Shown: positions 1 through 12,466, counted from the stretch's first letter. The stretch is 64,000 nt of DNA from Gentiana macrophylla (GCA_026214975.1 JAOBSW010001132.1:87772-151771), one strand, 5' to 3'. Translations and numbers: made by a program. The notes: generated from the sequence alone by a model not told the origin.

Positions 1-1301
1 AAGTTTAGCAGAGTATTGTAGAACATCAATAACTATATAGGGCAAGTCTATAGTTTCTTCCTCAGTGAAAAACATTCCACTAGGAGGCAAGCCGAGCATC
101 AGTCCCAAGACTATGTGATAGCCAATTTCTGAGCATGGAATACTCTATTCTCTGCTAAAATCAGAGACTCCTCCTCGTATTCTTTAGATAAATTAAACCG
201 TGTTTCGAGTAGTTATCAGACAAAATGTCACCACTCAAAAGCTTCCATTAGCTTGTATCTCTCACTAGACCCCGAAGGTCATTATGAACAAGCTACGTTA
301 CTTCTTCAGATCTATTACCCTTTCCCAATTGAAAGGAAGCTTAGTCATTGTTCCTTTGAGACAATGTTCCGAGACTGGGAGATAGGAATCACCCTTAGCC
401 AGTCGTTAAGCTTATCTCTAGGATATATGCACTAATTAATAGATTTTGAAGAATCGTTTATCTTAATACGAAAACCGTTCGCTTATAATAGTTTAAGACG
501 TGTTACATATACCGTTCAGCATTTCTTAGTGGTTCTGACTTTATCAAACAAAAGTTCGAGTCTCGGATTCGTACTACAAATGACATATTCACTTTCTATT
601 AGGCAACAATGTGTCGAGTTGAAAGTGAATCCATTTGTTCCAACGAATCTGAATACAGAAAAATAAATTTTCCGTGATATTCAAGGATCGAATCCAAAGT
701 TCATTTCCCCATACCACTACTACTATTCTAGCTGAAATTACTGCCCGTTGTCTACTCTATTAATCGTTAATGCAAACTTCGTTGTTCTTCCAAAGAACTT
801 AGCTCCCGAGTCGAGTTACTCGGTTCAGAAAGTCGCTAAGGATTCATTGGTTAGTGATCCGAAATCACTTTCCTTATCCTCTACTTTCTTTAATTAATAT
901 TTCGGTTTAGCCTCAAACTTAGTTTAGATGATTTCCCATTCTTGACTTTCCTTAAAAGGACTTGAACTAGCAGTTCGTTTGAGTAGACACTGCTCGTGAA
1001 TTGTGGGATGTCTAATGAAAGAGTTACCCAATGGGACTAATTTTCTAATAAATCAGAAAACAACAAAAAACATAATATTAAAGCTCCCACTAGTTTATCG
1101 GTTCCAAATACCGTCTAATTAGCAACACTCTAATTTATGATTCTCCAATTTTTCTATTAGAAAATCTCTCGTGTTGTCACTACACAATTAAAAATTCACT
1201 AGAAGAATTTTAGCATCCCAACCATCTTTTAATCCAACTACGGTTGTCTCTCGTTCAACACGAGTGACAACAATGACATATTTATTTACGTCACTTAAGT
1301 C
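1..1301 (-). mobile_element. E0: internal part of a minus-strand Angela-like copia element (distal piece)
   Basis: The reverse complement of this stretch follows the interior of E1 (about 6770 down to 5240) with clear but diverged similarity. For example, the complement of the first 40 bases matches the E1 stretch near 6770 reading GATGTGCTACAATACACTGC. It is therefore part of an older member of the same family in the opposite orientation, split at 1301/1302 by E1. No open frame of useful length survives, and I see no recognisable protein. The rest of E0 lies off the left edge and at 10771-12466. It holds one copy of the roughly 135-bp unit that is present three times in E1. Confidence 0.75.
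1297..1301. repeat. Target-site duplication AAGTC, left copy of E1
   Basis: AAGTC directly precedes the TGTTAG start of the E1 5' LTR. The same five bases follow the E1 3' LTR at 10771-10775. A perfect 5-bp duplication is what copia integrases leave, and it fixes both ends of E1. Confidence 0.93.
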
Positions 1302-3129
1302 TGTTAGGTGTTATGCCCGAAAGACAATTCTGTAATTGTTTTATTTAATGAATGAATTGACATTATTATTCATATTTATTATTCTCATATTCACCGATGT
1401 GACAAAAGTATTTACACTACAGAAAACCCAAAAGTATATCGTTTATGTAATCACTTAACTCAGTGTATGGGATATACACGGGAGGATTGAGTTAGTGAAG
1501 ATGTACTTAAAATACAATTAGCCCGTAGTGAAGTTAATCGAGAGTATCGGGTCTCTCCTTTAACGTGCAATTAATGCTCTCAGAACACAATAGGTGTGAT
1601 TGTCTTATCCGGACTTTCGGTTAAGAGAACCTAGTGGGGCATTTATATGTGATAGATATATCATATAGGGCTGGACCGATTTGATTTGAGTTCACGATAT
1701 AATTCCGTAATCGAGAAGTCTTATCGAATCAATCGATGATCATATTTATAGATATATCCTAATCCTGAGGTGATCACAGTCAACTGCTTGAATCAGTATG
1801 AGGTTTGACTTGACGGTTAAGGATTACACTGAGTCTGTGATCTGAATTACCCCATCTTGGCATTGTACTAGATTGAGTGAGTAGTCTGTGTTTCACAGAT
1901 ATGGAATCCATTCCTTCCATTTATGGAAGTAGATAGACATTTCCCTTATTTGTTAATCCTAGAAACTGATCGATCGTACGAGTTCATGTTACACTGATTA
2001 GCTACCAGTGAGTTGTATGAATTAATTGATCACTAGGGGGTTAATGGTAAATAAGGATAAGAGGTTCTAAATAGGGTTAACGGTAACTTCCCGATTTAGA
2101 ATGAACAGTCTATGTAGGATTAATCCTTATGTAATGATTATATCAATGGACGCTTATTATCATTCTCGTGAGGAGATAAATATAATCTCATAATTGGAGG
2201 AGTGCAGTCACGGGATTATGGTGGCATATTCCTGTGATTGATTTATCGAATATAATTATTTTGTTCGTAAGATAATTATTTATTTGATTTATCGGAGCCG
2301 CTGATTATTAGTCAATGGTCCCCGACGTGCCTCCAATATAGCATAGCTATTCTCGGACATCGAATCCTAATAATATTAATTTAGTTCTTATTAGAATTTA
2401 ATTAAAACGATATGTGAATTAATTGTTTAGTGGACTATTAAATTAGTTGGGCTAAATAATTAAATATGTGGAAAAAGTATTTTTCATAATCTTGGCCCAA
2501 TATGTGTGTTTGGCCGAAAATCATAGTGACTAGGTCACAATGAAATTTTCGGCCAAGAGTGTTGCTTAGTCAACAAGAAATTAGTTTTCTTATGGATTAA
2601 TAAGACATGTGCACAAAATATTTATTGGATAAATATTTATGGTAAGAAATAAAGATAAAGATTATTCTAGATTTGTTCTAGGATATTCTAAGATTATCTG
2701 TTATTTATTGGATTTATTTATTTGCAAAATAAAATCTTTGGAGGACAATGATTACTCTCCTATATAAAGAGAGTTCTCCCAAGCCTAAAACACACTAGAA
2801 ATTTCGACTCTCCCTATAATTTAGAGAGATAATTTTCGGCCAAGGGGAAGTATGGAGGAAAATCTTGGAGGTTTTCCGGGTAGCATATCGGAATGATTCG
2901 AGACGAGGATTTCCTTCCACCGGCAGTTGCTCGGATCACACGTGCGAAAAGATCGTGGTGCTCTTCACACCATCCTTTATTCTTCCAATTGCGGTTCTTC
3001 TACTTGGATTTTGAGATCCAAGAGGTATGTTCTACAACCCCCTTGTAGAGTAGATCTAGTTATTTTATTACGTGTAAATAATAGATCTAGATCCTTAAAT
3101 CGCTTCCGTTGCGGATGGTATTACTAACA
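1302..3129 (+). repeat. E1 5' LTR
   Basis: 1,828 bp, starting TGTTAGGTGTTATGCCC and ending GGTATTACTAACA, so it has TG...CA ends with short inverted TGTTAG/CTAACA termini. The 3' LTR copy at 8975 is colinear. This copy carries about 32 bp near 2465-2510 that the 3' LTR lacks. A TATA box lies at 2761-2768. Confidence 0.93.
2761..2768 (+). promoter_or_regulatory. TATA box of the E1 5' LTR
   Basis: TATATAAA in a context ACTCTCCTATATAAAGAGAG. It lies about 370 bp before the LTR end and is conserved at 10401-10408 in the 3' LTR. It is the likely core promoter for the element RNA. Confidence 0.65.
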
Positions 3130-3130
3130 G

Positions 3131-3142
3131 TGGTATCAGAGC
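3131..3142 (+). other. E1 primer-binding site, initiator Met tRNA
   Basis: TGGTATCAGAGC lies one base after the LTR end. It is the standard plant copia primer site complementary to the 3' end of initiator-methionine tRNA. Confidence 0.9.
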
Positions 3143-5370
3143 GTGGTGATCTATATTTATACGTATAAAATATTATATCTAAGGAGTGGAATATGCATGT
3201 GTAGATTGCATTACTTTTGTTTTAAATTTTTATTTTCGAAAATATCATGGATATATGCCTTGTGATTGTCGTGGTTGAAGAGATGGATTGTGGTTGGTAT
3301 TGTTTACCCGTAGATCTATTTTCTAGCTCTTTTTGATTAGTATCAATTGAGCATAGGATTTGTAATTTAATTATGTTCAATTCGAAAATTATGTAAAAAG
3401 GTAGTACCTTTTGTTTTTTAATTTTGTTCCGGGTTCGAGACGACGAAGATCATGGTATTGAAGATCATCAAGAAGGTAAAAACGGGAGGAGGCCGAATTG
3501 TTTAATTATTTTTTCCATCGTCGGCAAAAAAATTTTTGGCGGCAACAATTTTATTCTTGTAACCTAATGTATTAGCATTGGCCGAAAGGTTTGACCAAAC
3601 AAAAAAAAAAGTTTTTTTTATTTAACTTTGCTGCCGTGACATGCTGTAACAAAAAATAAATAAAAATTTATTAACTTTGGCCGAGTAAAAAAAAAAAAAA
3701 AAAAAAAAAATTATAAAACAATTTTATAATATATTGGTATATTACGGCCTCCTCTCCTAGTCGTTCGTGGTTCATGTCAATATCGAAGGTATGAGATCCG
3801 GAAGCGTCAAGATCAAGATCGAAGATAGAGATTTGAAGACTTAGAATTAGTTTTACTTTTCATTAGAAAATAGGTTAGTCGGGGGTACCAACGATCCATC
3901 TCGGTGTTTAAATTTTCCGCAATTTATTTGTTATGTGTTTGATCATAAAATAGATTAAAAATCGGAATTGCCATGACATGCATCATATCATAAATCCACT
4001 CCATGCATACATGTAGAATTTTAATTTTGGTAATTAAAATAGGCATGTATACAAACTCGCGTAATTAGTTGAAATTTAATTAATACGTGGTAATTAATTA
4101 ATTTAGTAACTAATTAAAGATCCGAGGACGGGTTATGAGATCGTTAAGCCTTTCGGTGTGTGTTCTCGGTGAACCGCCTTAAAAGCCCAAACGAGATCAC
4201 GTTTTCGATTCGTAGTGTCTACGAGATTGAATGATGGTAAAAAAACAATAAATCTTGGATAAAAATGGTTTGCATATAGGTTGGGTGGTCAACTGAGCTT
4301 CGCTCGACCGACTTAACCCTCCTAGTGTGATGTATGCACGGGGGTCCGGCAAGACTAAGCTAACCAGCGAGCGGAGGGGTGATTCCTTCTTATCTCAATG
4401 GGGCTCTCTTGACCCGACTTCGTCCGACTGTCACATATGTTCCAATGAATAGGACGGGTAGGATTGCCTACGTTACCGACACCATTCGGAATCCTTGATT
4501 TGGTGTGCTTTTATGTTAACATCAAAAAGACGTGGTTAGTTAACACACCACCACTTCCAAAATATTGAGTGGGAGCGGGGGAGGCGACAACCAACCCCAC
4601 GGCCTCTACTATATATACAAGTAAGTGAGAGAAGGGTGACGCCTCGCGGCGTTTTGATTTCGTCCCCCTACGGATGGTGTTCACCCCTATCAACATTCAT
4701 GGCTTGGTCTCCGAAAGGATAGGATTTCCGGGTACTCGTCGGGTCACTGACCTATTCTACGACGGCACACTCGGGGCCTACCTAAGAGATCCGATATAGT
4801 AGGTCACACTCATCAAGGATATTCTTGATAATATCTAGGCTATAAAAGGAAGGTAGTCAATGAATAAAGGGATGTTCGATTCTCGTGGGACGTTCGATTC
4901 TCACAAGTTATTCATTGATGAGATTGTCTCGATTTAACCATCATCTCTTTGACCTACCCTACGGCGGCACTGAGATGCGAGGTTAAAACCTTGCAATGGT
5001 AGAGTAGACTTAATTTTAGTTTACAATTCCTAAAATAAACTTATATAGTAGTGTTAAACTTGAATTAATACATGTCATTTTATTTACAACATTATATCCC
5101 TTACTAAATTGCTTAAAAATTTATAATTGACTAGTATTGACTTCGTTAAAAAGTGGAAAGTAACTAGGACGTTGAACTAGTTAATCGATAATGCAATTAT
5201 TTTTTGAAAGAGATATTTTCTCTTAAGCCTTTAAAAAACCAGAGTGACATATAGGTATGTCACTAGTGTCATTCGTGTCAAACGGAAGACAAACTTAGTT
5301 TGATCAAAGGTGATTTCAGACTTTGAAATTCTTCTAGTGAATTTTGAGTGTGTAGGGATTACACGAGTAA
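3143..5370 (+). other. E1 leader region, non-coding
   Basis: No credible ORF is present. The stretch has an A-run near 3689-3709 and two copies of a TGACCTA..CTACG.CGGCAC motif (4744-4774 and 4947-4974) that recurs at 8779-8809 near the 3' end. From about 3860 onward it is matched by E0 in reverse complement (12140 down to 10771). The first 700 bases have no clear counterpart in E0. Packaging or dimerisation signals could lie here, but nothing in the sequence proves it. Confidence 0.6.
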
Positions 5371-5775
5371 TTTTCTAATTGAAAAATCGGAAAATCATGA
5401 AGTGTTACTAGTTGGACGATATTTGGAATTGATGAACTAGTGGGAGCTTTATGATTTGTTGTTTTTCTAGAACATTAGAAAAGTTTAACTGACTACACAC
5501 GTAACCGTTCTAATTGAAAAACCGGAAAGTCATGAAATGTCGCTAGTTGGACGATATTTGGAATCGATGAACTAGTGGGAGTTTTATGATTTGTTTTTCT
5601 GGAAACATTGGAACTATGTACGAAAGATTTTCTAATCGAAAAAAATCTGAAAATCATAAATAAAAAAATAAAGCATTGCTCGTTAGACGGTATTTGGAAC
5701 CGATAAACTAGTGGGAGCTTTAATGTTATGATTTGTTGTTTTTTCTGGTATATTAGAAAATCCGAGAAGTCCCGA
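5371..5775 (+). repeat. Three tandem copies of a ~135-bp unit inside E1
   Basis: The core TAGTTGGACGATATTTGGAA followed by GAACTAGTGGGAG and a T-rich stretch begins near 5409, 5544 and 5680, so the period is 135-136 bp. The copies are clearly diverged. The E0 relative has one copy (near 1040-1170, reverse orientation), so the array expanded or contracted between family members. Confidence 0.8.
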
Positions 5776-7990
5776 CGAGTAACACTCGAAATAGGCATCC
5801 CACGGTTCAAGAGTAGTGTCTACTCAAACGAACCGCTGGTTCAAGACTGTTTCTATTCACGTAAAGAATGGGAGAATATGTCTAAAAGTGTTAGTCATCT
5901 AAACTGAGAAAACTTTAAGGCTGAACCGAAAATTAATTAACTGAAAATCATAGGATAAGGACAGTGATTTTGAATCACCAACCTATGAATCCTTGGCGAT
6001 TTTCTCGAGCTAAGTTCTTTGGAAGAACAAGGTAGCGGTACATTTAACGATTAATAGAGTAAACAACGGGCAGTTAATTTTAGCTAGAATAGTGGGAGTG
6101 ATATAAGGAAATGAATCTCGGATTCAATCCTTGGATATCGCGGAAAAATTATTTTCTATTTAAGATTCGTTGGAACGAAAGGATTTACCTTCTATTCGAT
6201 AATTTGTTTGTCGTATAGAAAGTGAATATACCATTTGTAGTATGAATCCAAGACTCGGACTTTTTTGTTTGATAAACTCAAAACCACTTACAACTGCTGA
6301 AATATGTATATAAAACACATCTTAAGAACTATTAAAAGCAATTAGTTTTTATAAACGCTTCTTCATAGTCCATAGTTAGTGCATAGTCCCTAAAAGACAA
6401 GACCTGAAGACTGGCTCAGGGTGATTCCTTTCTCCCAGTCTGGTTATATTGTCTCAAAGGTTCAATGACTAAGTTTCCTTTCAATCGGGAAAGGATAATG
6501 CCTATAAAGAAGTAACATAGCTTGTTCATGACGACCTTCGGGGTCTGATAAAAGATACAAGCTAGTAGGAGCTCCCGAGTAGTGACTTCTTGTCTGATAA
6601 CTATTCAAACACTCCGGAAAGTTTATCCAAAATATTTTGAGGTTTCTCTGTTTTCAACAGAGATAGAGTATTCTGTACTCGGAATAGGCCATTCATAGTC
6701 CTCGTAACTGATGCTCAGCCTACCTCATTGTGACATGTTCTCACTAAGTGAGAAACCGTTAAATTGCCTTCTATAATTTTTAGATGTGCTACAATACACT
6801 GCTTAACTCAATAAAGATATTAGAAGCGAAATAACGGTCTACACTGAAATGTAAGACCGAGAAGTCTACCTAGAATATGCTTTGGAATTTACGGATAATG
6901 TGTGGATTCGGGTCACCCCACTTCTGTAAATATAAGCATTTAGCACACGGTGCTTGAAGGTAAGACTGGGAATTTCGCGCATACGTTCGGTCAATGACCA
7001 TTCGTGATATATCTTTTAACCTATTGTGTATAAAGGTTAGATATAGGATTCTTGAAATCGGGAAGGGACAGTTATACTGTTGCATCCTTTCTGATAGAGT
7101 CCATGAACAGCAAAACCTTGAACCTTGAAGTACGTTTACTCAAGGTAGTTACTAACTGATTAAAATCAGACCACATCCAACATCGGTTGTTGGTGATAAC
7201 ACTAAAACACTACTAAACTAGATCAGAATTTCGATCCACCCAGTAAGTATTGGGAGTATGGTTCATCCATTACCCATTACGGTTTCTGCGGACTTTGTAG
7301 TCTGAGGATCGTTTGATGACCCATGGCTCTTTTGTGAGCAATATAGGATTCTGATAATAGAGGTTGGTTTAATAGCCATAACCCTGTGAATGGAGTTCGG
7401 TACTCCAGTTCTGTTCATACTCTTGTAGAACCACCTGAGCGTCTCAGGCCCAGTGGGAGTAATTGGATCTACACGGAAAAGAGTATAATGAATAGGAAAG
7501 TTTATCTTTCAGTGCAAAGCTTGAGTGGTCTAGGGGTAATTCCTTAAGAAGTAGAGAGTTAATCAGACCTTGGACTCTCTTACCACTTAGTATTGCATGA
7601 TTTCGTTTAAAATCAGAAAATAGGGGTGATTCCCTGAGACTTTCTTGCCAAACAAACGGAGTCTGGATTCATTCGAAACAGAAGGGAATTGCCTTATGAA
7701 CTTATGACAGGATGACTGTCAAGGCTTATGTCCTTTGTGGATAAAAAGCAAACCTCTCGGTCATTGGAAGTCATATATTTCTAAAATATGTGGATTTTAC
7801 CAGAATATTGATAAGTCTTTTGTAGACTGGATATCAATTTTAGTACAGTAGTGAATATATACATATATTAGTGTTTGTGAAGGATAACACTGCACCAGTT
7901 GCAATCAACATGGGTGTGTTATCTGAAGTCAGAATCTGACAATGCCACAATTCTCTGCAACAGAGATTTGGACAACATCCTAAAGAATTA
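5776..7990 (+). other. E1 interior, decayed and unrecognised
   Basis: 2.2 kb without a usable ORF on either strand. Up to about 6770 it is matched in reverse complement by E0 (1-900), so it belongs to the family and is not a later insertion. By position it should correspond to gag and the front of pol of an autonomous relative, but I could not recognise any domain in it. Confidence 0.5.
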
Positions 7991-8135
7991 GTTAAGATGA
8001 TGCATCTGTGTATGCAACATTGGTTAAGATGATTGGTTAAGATGATGCATCTGTGTATGCAACATTCATTAGAATCAGTCACTGGTTTCCCATCCATCTT
8101 ATTGGTTAAGATGATGCATCTGTGTACGCAACATT
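7991..8135 (+). repeat. Short minisatellite: three copies of a 31-bp unit
   Basis: GTTAAGATGATGCATCTGTG followed by TATGCAACATT occurs at 7991-8021, 8036-8066 and 8105-8135, almost without change apart from one C for T. The spacing is irregular (45 and 69 bp), so this is an interspersed local repeat and not a strict tandem array. Confidence 0.85.
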
Positions 8136-8289
8136 CAACGAGGAAGTTCTACCCTATGCCTCAGGAATGACTCTCTAAATCTTCGGATCAAGAGAAATGG
8201 GATAGATTCTCTTTCTAGTAAGAGATGGTCAGGTTATTGAATGTCAACTTTGATCGAATCTTAGATTCGGCGGTTAACAAAACAAGTTT

Positions 8290-8690
8290 AGTATGTCCTT
8301 TAGTATTTGGAGAGAACGAGGAATAATATGCGGACATATTCATGTGTGAACTTGGATATGTGTGATACACTGATTTTGATTTTAAGTCAGATTGAGGATG
8401 ATCATTAAAGTCGATCTCGGGCTCAGTGTTTACTCTTGTGTTGAAGCTATTGCCTGGAGGAATCCAGCAATGCCAACTCGACTTTAACTAGTTGGGTGAT
8501 TAGCGGCTTTTGTAGTAGCTAGAGAGGCGATATATCATAAGGATTTCCTTTTCATATCTGGGAGTGATTCTAGATTTGGAAGCCGATACCACATCATTGT
8601 GCAAACGATGAAGGGGTAGCTCATAAGGATTTTCGAAATCACTAGAGGTCAAAAGCATATTGCAAAGGTACCACATGATTAGATGGACCG
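8290..8690 (+). pseudogene. Fossil copia RNase H domain of E1
   Basis: Translation in shifting frames gives a recognisable series of copia RNase H landmarks: a YTD.DF segment and a DF-SD--SKS-SG-VFT segment near 8370-8440, an A--AWR remnant near 8450, an AA-EAA--A--KFL remnant near 8500-8550, LGVI-DLE near 8565-8585, a C-N-EG-A tract near 8600-8620 and a RNH--SKH...YH-IR tract near 8630-8685. Several frameshifts and stops prevent any product. This shows that E1 descends from an autonomous copia element. The identification rests on the order and spacing of the motifs, not on an alignment. Confidence 0.6.
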
Positions 8691-8962
8691 GTAACGTTTC
8701 AATTCTACGGATCGTCTCGAGCCGACAACCTGACTAATCATTAAGACCCACGATATTTAGATGTAGGTACTCCTCGAGTCACTGACCTATCCTACGACGG
8801 CACACTCGGAGTGTACTTTGTCATCTGCAATGGTTATGATATGCTTAATGGGTACTAGAATACGGGATGGGTCTCCATTGCTTTAGAGCAAGTGGGAGAT
8901 GTAGTTTGTTGTATTTTAAATAATAGGGTGTGCTCTAAAACAATTAATCACATGCTTTCGTG

Positions 8963-8974
8963 CAAGTGTGAGAT
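8963..8974 (+). other. E1 polypurine tract
   Basis: CAAGTGTGAGAT directly precedes the 3' LTR start TGTTAG. It corresponds to the CAAGTGGGAGAT tract of element F and is the expected primer site for plus-strand DNA synthesis. Confidence 0.75.
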
Positions 8975-10770
8975 TGTTAGGTGTTATGCCCGGAAGACAA
9001 TTTTGTAATTGTTTTATTTAATGAATGAATTGACATTATTATTCATATTTATAATTCTCATATTCACCGATATGACAATAGTATTTACACTACAGAAAAC
9101 CCAAAAGTATATCGTTTATGTAATCAATTAACTCAGTGTATGGGATATACACGGGAGGATTGAGTTAGTGAATATGTACTTAAAATACAATTAGCACGTA
9201 GTGAAGTTAATCGAGAGTATCAGGTCTCTCCTTTAACGTGCTATTAATGCTCCCAGAACACAATAGGTGTGATTGTCTTATCCGGACTTTCGGTTAAGAG
9301 AACCTAGTGGGGCATTTATATGTGATAGATATATCATATAGGGCTGGACCGATTTGATTTGAGTTCACGATATAATTCCGTAATCGAGAAGTCTTATCGA
9401 ATCAATCGATGATCATATTTATGGATATATCTTAATCCTGAGGTGATCATAGTCAACTGCTTGAATCAGTATGAGGTTTGACTTGACGGTTAAGGATTAC
9501 ACTGAGTCTGTGATCTGAATTACCCCATCTTCGCATTGTTCTGGATTGAGTGAGTAGTCTGTGTTATCACAGATACGGAATCCATTCCTTCCATTTATGG
9601 AAGTAGATAGACAGTTCCCTTATTTGTTAATCCTAGAAAGCGATCGATAAATGCGAGTTCATATTACAACCGATTAGCTACCAGTGAGTTGTATGAATTA
9701 ATTGATCACTAGGGGGCTAATGGTAAATAAGGATAAGAGGTTCTAAAAAGGGTTAACGGTAACTTCCCGATTTAGAATGAATAGCCTATGGAGGATTAAT
9801 CCATATGTAATGATTATATCAATGGGCGCTTATTATCATTCTCGTGAGGAGATAAATATAATCTCATAATCGGAGGAGTGCAGTCACGGGATTATGGTGG
9901 CATATTCCTGTGATTGATTTATCGAATATAATTATTCTGTTCGTAAGACAATTATTTATTTGATTTATCGGAGCCCCTGATTATTAGTCCATGGTCCCCG
10001 ACGTGCCTCCAATATAGCATAGCTATTCTCGGACGTCGAATCCTAATAATATTAATTTAGTTCTTATTAGAAGTTAATTAAAACGATATGTGAATTAATT
10101 GTTTAGTGGACTATTAAATTAGTTGGGCTAAATAATTAAATATGTGTGTTTGGCCGAAAATCATAGTGACTAGGTCACAATGAAATTTTCGGCCAAGAGT
10201 GTTGCTTAGTCAACAAGAAATTAGTTTTCTTATGGATTAATAAGACATGTGCACAAAATATTTATTGGATAAATATTTATGGTAAGAAATAAAGATAAAG
10301 ATTATTCTAGATTTGTTCTAGGATATTCTAGGAATATCTTTTATTTATTGGATTTATTTATTTGCAAAATAAAATCTTTGGAGGACAAGGATTACTCTCC
10401 TATATAAAGAGAGCTCTCCCAAGCCTAAAACACACTAGAAATTTCGACTCTCCCTATAATTTAGAGAGAGATAATTTTCGGCCAAGGGGAAGTAAGGAGG
10501 AAAATCTTGGAGGTTTTCCGGGGAGCATATCGGAAGGATTCGAGACGAGGATTTCCTTCCACCGGGTGTTGCTCGGATCACACGTGCGGAAGATTGTGGT
10601 GCTCTTCACACCATCCTTTATTCTTCCTATTGCGGTTCTTCTACTTGGATTTTGAGATCCAAGAGGTATGTTCTACAACCCCCTTGTAGAGTAGATCTAG
10701 TTATTTTATTACGTGTAAATTATAGATATAGATCCTTAAATCGCTTCCGTTGCGGATGGTATTACTAACA
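8975..10770 (+). repeat. E1 3' LTR
   Basis: 1,796 bp, colinear with 1302-3129, with the same ends and a TATA box at 10401-10408. It lacks about 32 bp present in the 5' copy. The deletion ends share AATATGTG, which fits slippage between short repeats. It is followed directly by the AAGTC duplication. Confidence 0.93.
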
Positions 10771-12466
10771 AAGTCTTGAAGGCTCAAGAGAAATATCTCT
10801 TCCGAAAGAATAATCGCATGTATGATTAATAAGTACAACGTTCTAGTTACTTCCCACTTTTAACGAAGTCGTTACTAGTCAATTTAAAACATACACTAGC
10901 AGTCTAGTACCCTATAGAGATATACAAATTGTTGTAAATAAAATTGACAGAAAATAAATCCAAATTATACACTACTAATTGATTTTAGGAACTATAAACT
11001 AATGCATAGTCTATCCTACCATTCCAAATATTTAGTCTCACACCTCAGTGCCGTCTTAGGGTAGGTCAAAGAGGTGACGACTAAATTGAGAACAGCTCTC
11101 TCAATGATTAAATGGAATCGAACATCCAATTTTAATCCTCGATTACCTTTCTTTTCAGCCTAGGCATTACCAAAAATACCCATAATGAGTGTGACCTACT
11201 ATTTCAGATTTTTAGGTAGACCTCGAGTGTGCCGCCTTAGGGTCGGTCAGTGACCCGACGAGTACCCAAAATCCTATCCTTTCGGAGACCAAGCCTTGTA
11301 TTTTGATAGCGGCGAAGGCCTTCTTTAGGGAGGCCGGTCCCAGGCCGGCACAAGGCGTCACCATTCTCTCACGTTGCTTGTGTCAACAGTAGAGGCCGTG
11401 GGGTCGGCTGTCGCCTTCCCCGCTCCCACTCAATATTTTGAAAAAGTGGTGGGTTTACTGATTTCGTTTTTGGACTTGATGTATCTTTAAAGAACAATAA
11501 ATCATGGGCCCGAATGGTGTCGGTTATGTGGGCTAGCCCACCCGACCTATTCGTTGGAACATATATGGCCGTCGGACGGATCAGGGCTAGGGGAGCTCCG
11601 TTGAGCCGTAGTCGCTCGTCGGATAGCTCAGCCTTGCCGGCCCCCCGTGCAATCCCCACACGTGGAGGGTTAAGTCGATCGAGCCGTGGCTCAGTTGACC
11701 ACCCATCCATGGTTTGACCACTTTCGAACCATATTCACCCATAATTGTTCAATCTCTTAACATCAAACTTTCACATAGACACTATGGACAAAAAACACAA
11801 TCTCGTCGAGGTTTCGGGAAATTACTCCCTATGCTTTCACAAGGTGGGATTCACCGAGAGTACATCACCTAACCATGACGATTGACAAAACCCGGAATCC
11901 TCGGTTTCCCTAATTAGTTTATAATTAATATCATACAATTAATTAAAACTAATCGCGTGTTGTATACATGCCTAACTAATTCCTTGAATTAATTTCTACA
12001 TGTATATGCATATGGAGTGGAATTCATGTTATGATGCCTGTCATGGCAATTTTCCGGTTCTACGCATACATCCTAAGCATACATACTAGTGCGGAAAATA
12101 AACATCAAGATGGACCGTTGGCACCCCCGTATCTAACCTATTAGAAAAAAAATAATTAAACCCTAACTAGGGTTTACTAGTTTCTAATCCAATCTGCTGC
12201 TGATCCGTTTCATCGATGATCGGGCATCCAAACAAACTCTGATTGTCACTAAACTTTGTGGGCCTGTTCTTCACTCCTCCTGCTTCAATATGGACTGTTG
12301 GATCCGAGTTTCGATTGCGCAATTTTCTCCAGCAATCCGCCGATCCAACTGCTGCATCTGTTTATAACTGCTGCACAACAGTGTCTTCCCGGAGCCGATC
12401 GGGCATCTGTTTATAACTTGCCTAATTGATGATAAGTCGTATATGAGTGTGTCTCTTTTATATGTT
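10771..12466 (-). mobile_element. E0: leader and front part of the minus-strand Angela-like element
   Basis: This begins with the AAGTC duplication and continues E0 after the E1 insertion. In reverse complement it follows the E1 leader from about 5240 back to about 3860: the CTACG.CGGCAC motif appears as GTGCCG at 11043-11077 and 11222-11253, and the GGGGGT.CCAACG.TCCATCT tract appears near 12110-12135. From about 12150 to 12466 no counterpart in E1 is visible. No primer site or 5' LTR of E0 is found before the neighbouring LTR of B begins, so the start of E0 is missing or replaced. Confidence 0.7.

Larger units (their letters stand above)
1302..10770 (+). mobile_element. E1: complete Angela/BARE-like copia element, non-autonomous, inserted in E0
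   Basis: Two long direct LTRs (1302-3129 and 8975-10770) flank a 5.8-kb interior that starts with an initiator-Met-tRNA primer site and ends in a purine-rich tract. The element is bounded by AAGTC duplications. LTR length near 1.8 kb, an LTR start carrying ATGCCC followed by AGACAAT, and the CAAGTGTGAGAT tract all recall Angela/BARE elements; this lineage call is from memory. The interior has no ORF over 125 codons. Its only recognisable coding remnant is a decayed RNase H at 8290-8690. The LTRs differ at only a few percent of sites where compared by eye, so the element moved after its proteins had died, presumably using proteins supplied in trans. Confidence 0.9.

Noticed and set aside
11369..11717. 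Overlapping ORFs of 113 and 67 codons on both strands in E0
   Set aside because: Open frames in a GC-richer part of a non-coding leader; no conservation with E1 and no motif.
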